NCBI GenBank assembly: GCA_950022655.1
Contig: OX465583.1
Span: forward strand, 8,801,779 to 8,865,778
Direction of reading: 5' to 3'
DNA from: Alentia gelatinosa
Lineage: Eukaryota > Annelida > Polychaeta > Phyllodocida > Polynoidae
DNA: 64,000 nucleotides
Position numbers and translations under genes: made by a program. Below are positions 53,101-56,100 of this stretch, piece after piece. How positions within the stretch are numbered: the first letter of the stretch is position 1; each line of letters opens with the position of its first letter. The notes under the pieces were generated by a model. It was not told the DNA's origin and did no database searches. It was given only the letters and a program-made list of their open reading frames with translations.

Positions 53101-56100
53101 GTAAATAACTTATTTGGGGAATCTTGTGAGGGAGAAAAATTATTCTAGTTCCCCCTGCCGCTGCAAATGACCGGGAAGCCAGTGTAAGTTCAAGGTCACT
53201 TTAAATCATGCGATACCTGTCCCATTATTCATTTGGGCATGGAACCCGTCTATGTTCGTACATACTACTGCCAGAACCAATTTACTATTAACACTTTGCA
53301 TGATATACATATCACAACAACAACGCTTACCGCCCAAGATTATTAATGCAAACTTATTTTTGCTACATTGCCTCTTAATTATTTATGTTGCCAATTGCTT
53401 TTTAATTATGTCAGATATTTTACGTGCATGGATAGAAGGTGTATATGAACATGATAGGACAAGCAAATCGCAAGGTTATCTTTAGAGATGTACATTATGT
53501 ATTGATTATTATCTCACCCCTGTATTTTTCCCCATAGACTTAACATTGGGAACTCGTATCCAATGCCTATGGAGTATCTATAGATACCCCATGGAAAATT
53601 ATGTACAAAATACAAAATGTTAGACAACTTTTCAATGTGAAGGGTGAGATAATTTCAGAAACCTATTCAAGTTTAGGGTCAGAGCTCGATCCCCATCTCG
53701 TTTGAATCGCTACGTAATTCACGCGGCTTCACCTTGTGAATTACTATGTGATTCAAACTCGATGGAATGCGAGGTCTGACCCTAAACTTTCATAGGTTTC
53801 CTCTATATTACATGGAAATAGAGTTTGGCAAGAACGGCCATATGCAAAGTGGATAGGGACTCAAAGGGGGAGCGTTAACAAACTTTGAAAGTATATCTGT
53901 TTAAAAATTGCCAAACCCACTGTTTATTCATCGATGTGATACGAGCTTTGACCCTAACCTTTCACAGGTTTCCTCTGTGATAGTATTCCTATAAATAAAA
54001 TCACAGAGACACCAATCCGCGGCAAATTCCGCTCTAGTGAAGTTTAACATTGAATTCCTCTGAAAAAAAATATGGGAAAATTATTTTTGAATCAACAATA
54101 TCATCGCAGATTTGCATCAAGTATTTGGCCACAGAGGATCTGGTAAGTTTGTGCTAACGGAGTGCAGTGTTCAAGTTCCATGTCGATTTCCACTCATCAA
54201 ATACGACGCGATACTTCTAAATTACCCAAATTTTACTCCTCAATTTACTTCATTTCATTCCGAGTTACTATAGACGTTTATCACTGCGGTTATTGACAAT
54301 AGCTAGGAATACACAATATAGATTGGCAACCAACCATGTCTGGCTGAGCTACGATATAGGGGTTGGTCGGGTTAAATCACACACAGTATCCCTCTGTGTA
54401 AGCCTCAAACCAAGTTGTTTTATTCTATGTAGGCTCTAGAAGCAGAAATACTTAAGAGATAGAATTCATAGCTGAACACATTGATATTGAAACCTAGCTT
54501 TATGTTCATTGTATTTAAAATTATACACGAAAGGAAATGATAAAATTGAAAATCGGCTTCGAGATTATGAAATAATACACTCTCCAATCAGTACGAAAGA
54601 TATGGTTGGAGAGTAACAAATAGTTCCCGCTACTGGGTCAAGGCGGCCGCGAATTTAACCCGACCAGAGCTAAAGCCGGAGACACACCAAGCGAGAAATG
54701 CAGCGATTTCCGAAATCGCCAACCCAAAATGGCGTGTATGTGAGCTATTATTTCATAGTTCACCTTGTTTTTGCTCCTAAGATGTTAGCTTATTGGCGGG
54801 AGATATTATTCTGAAATACATGCGTATTTTGTGTTGGTGATTTCAGAGATCGCTTGCATTTCTCGCTTGGTGTGTCTCCGGCTTAACCTAGTATAGCTCT
54901 GGCGGCCAGTGTACACACAATAAGGTAGTTAGGTTCTTCAGGAAGTTGGTGATTTTTTCACTAGGTGGCGCCTATGGCGATGCCCCGCCCGCCTATAACA
55001 AGGTGGCGTATGGTAAGTTCCGCAGGGTGGCAGCACGGTCTAGAATCTCCGTAAAATCAAGGTACACCCACTAGTCACCACTAACAAGCAACTTGCGATT
55101 ACACATGGATATTATTACACGGATGGCAGTTTCCCACTTTTCCAAGAAAATCCCTGTTATCATTAAATTATATCTTTTGTTTATATTACAAGGCCACTAA
55201 AAAAAACACCCTTGTTTCTCATCACCGCGCGCATCTGAAAAAACGTTTTTAGAAGATTTTTTTGTTGTTGTTAAATAGATGAACCTTGATAGAAATTATG
55301 ACAGGTATGTGTATTTAGTATCAAATTAAAGCTCCTGATGTCAGGGATGCATTAAATGTATAGCCAGTAAAAATCTGGAAACCTCGCGTAAGCAGACACC
55401 CCTCGTCATATTTTTCATGGCTTGGTGATGAGAAACAGGTTTGTTTTTTTAGTGGCCTAACTAAGATAGTATAAATCGAGCTTCATTCATGCAAAAAAGA
55501 AAAGAAAAAAAGAAATACAGTCATTCGAACCTCTCCACATACCCCCAGTCCTATTTAATATTATCCATATTTTCTCAGTCTCTCTTGAGGGAGTAAATTC
55601 TACATAAAAATATATTTCCACTTTTTTTCCTGACCCCAACTGACATCCTTGTTATTAACGTACCGGACTAATTTTTCATTAAGGACTTAAGGCTGAATAG
55701 TGCTTTCCGCGTTGTATGATTTAAAACATTTATCCTTTTTTTTGTATGATTAATGCTTTCTCCCGACAAATGATCTTCACAACTTCCCATTTTCACCATC
55801 TAATTTTGGCTGTGATAACTGCACTGGGATTTTCAGAATCGTGTAAAAGACAAATGGAGTTTTCTCTTGACATACCTGTAAAATTTGACCATTGGGAAAT
55901 AATACATTCCACGGGAAGTGCACCTCAGCCGTTCTTTATTCTGTATATAATAACGTAAGACTAATATTATTAGAAAATAAGACTCTAATATCGGCATATT
56001 TCCCCTTGCTTTTGATAACATAATCGCTTTTATCTTAGTTGCTTGATACCAATCGTTATTACGGATCTTCCAAATACACAGACGTATTTTATGCGAATCT

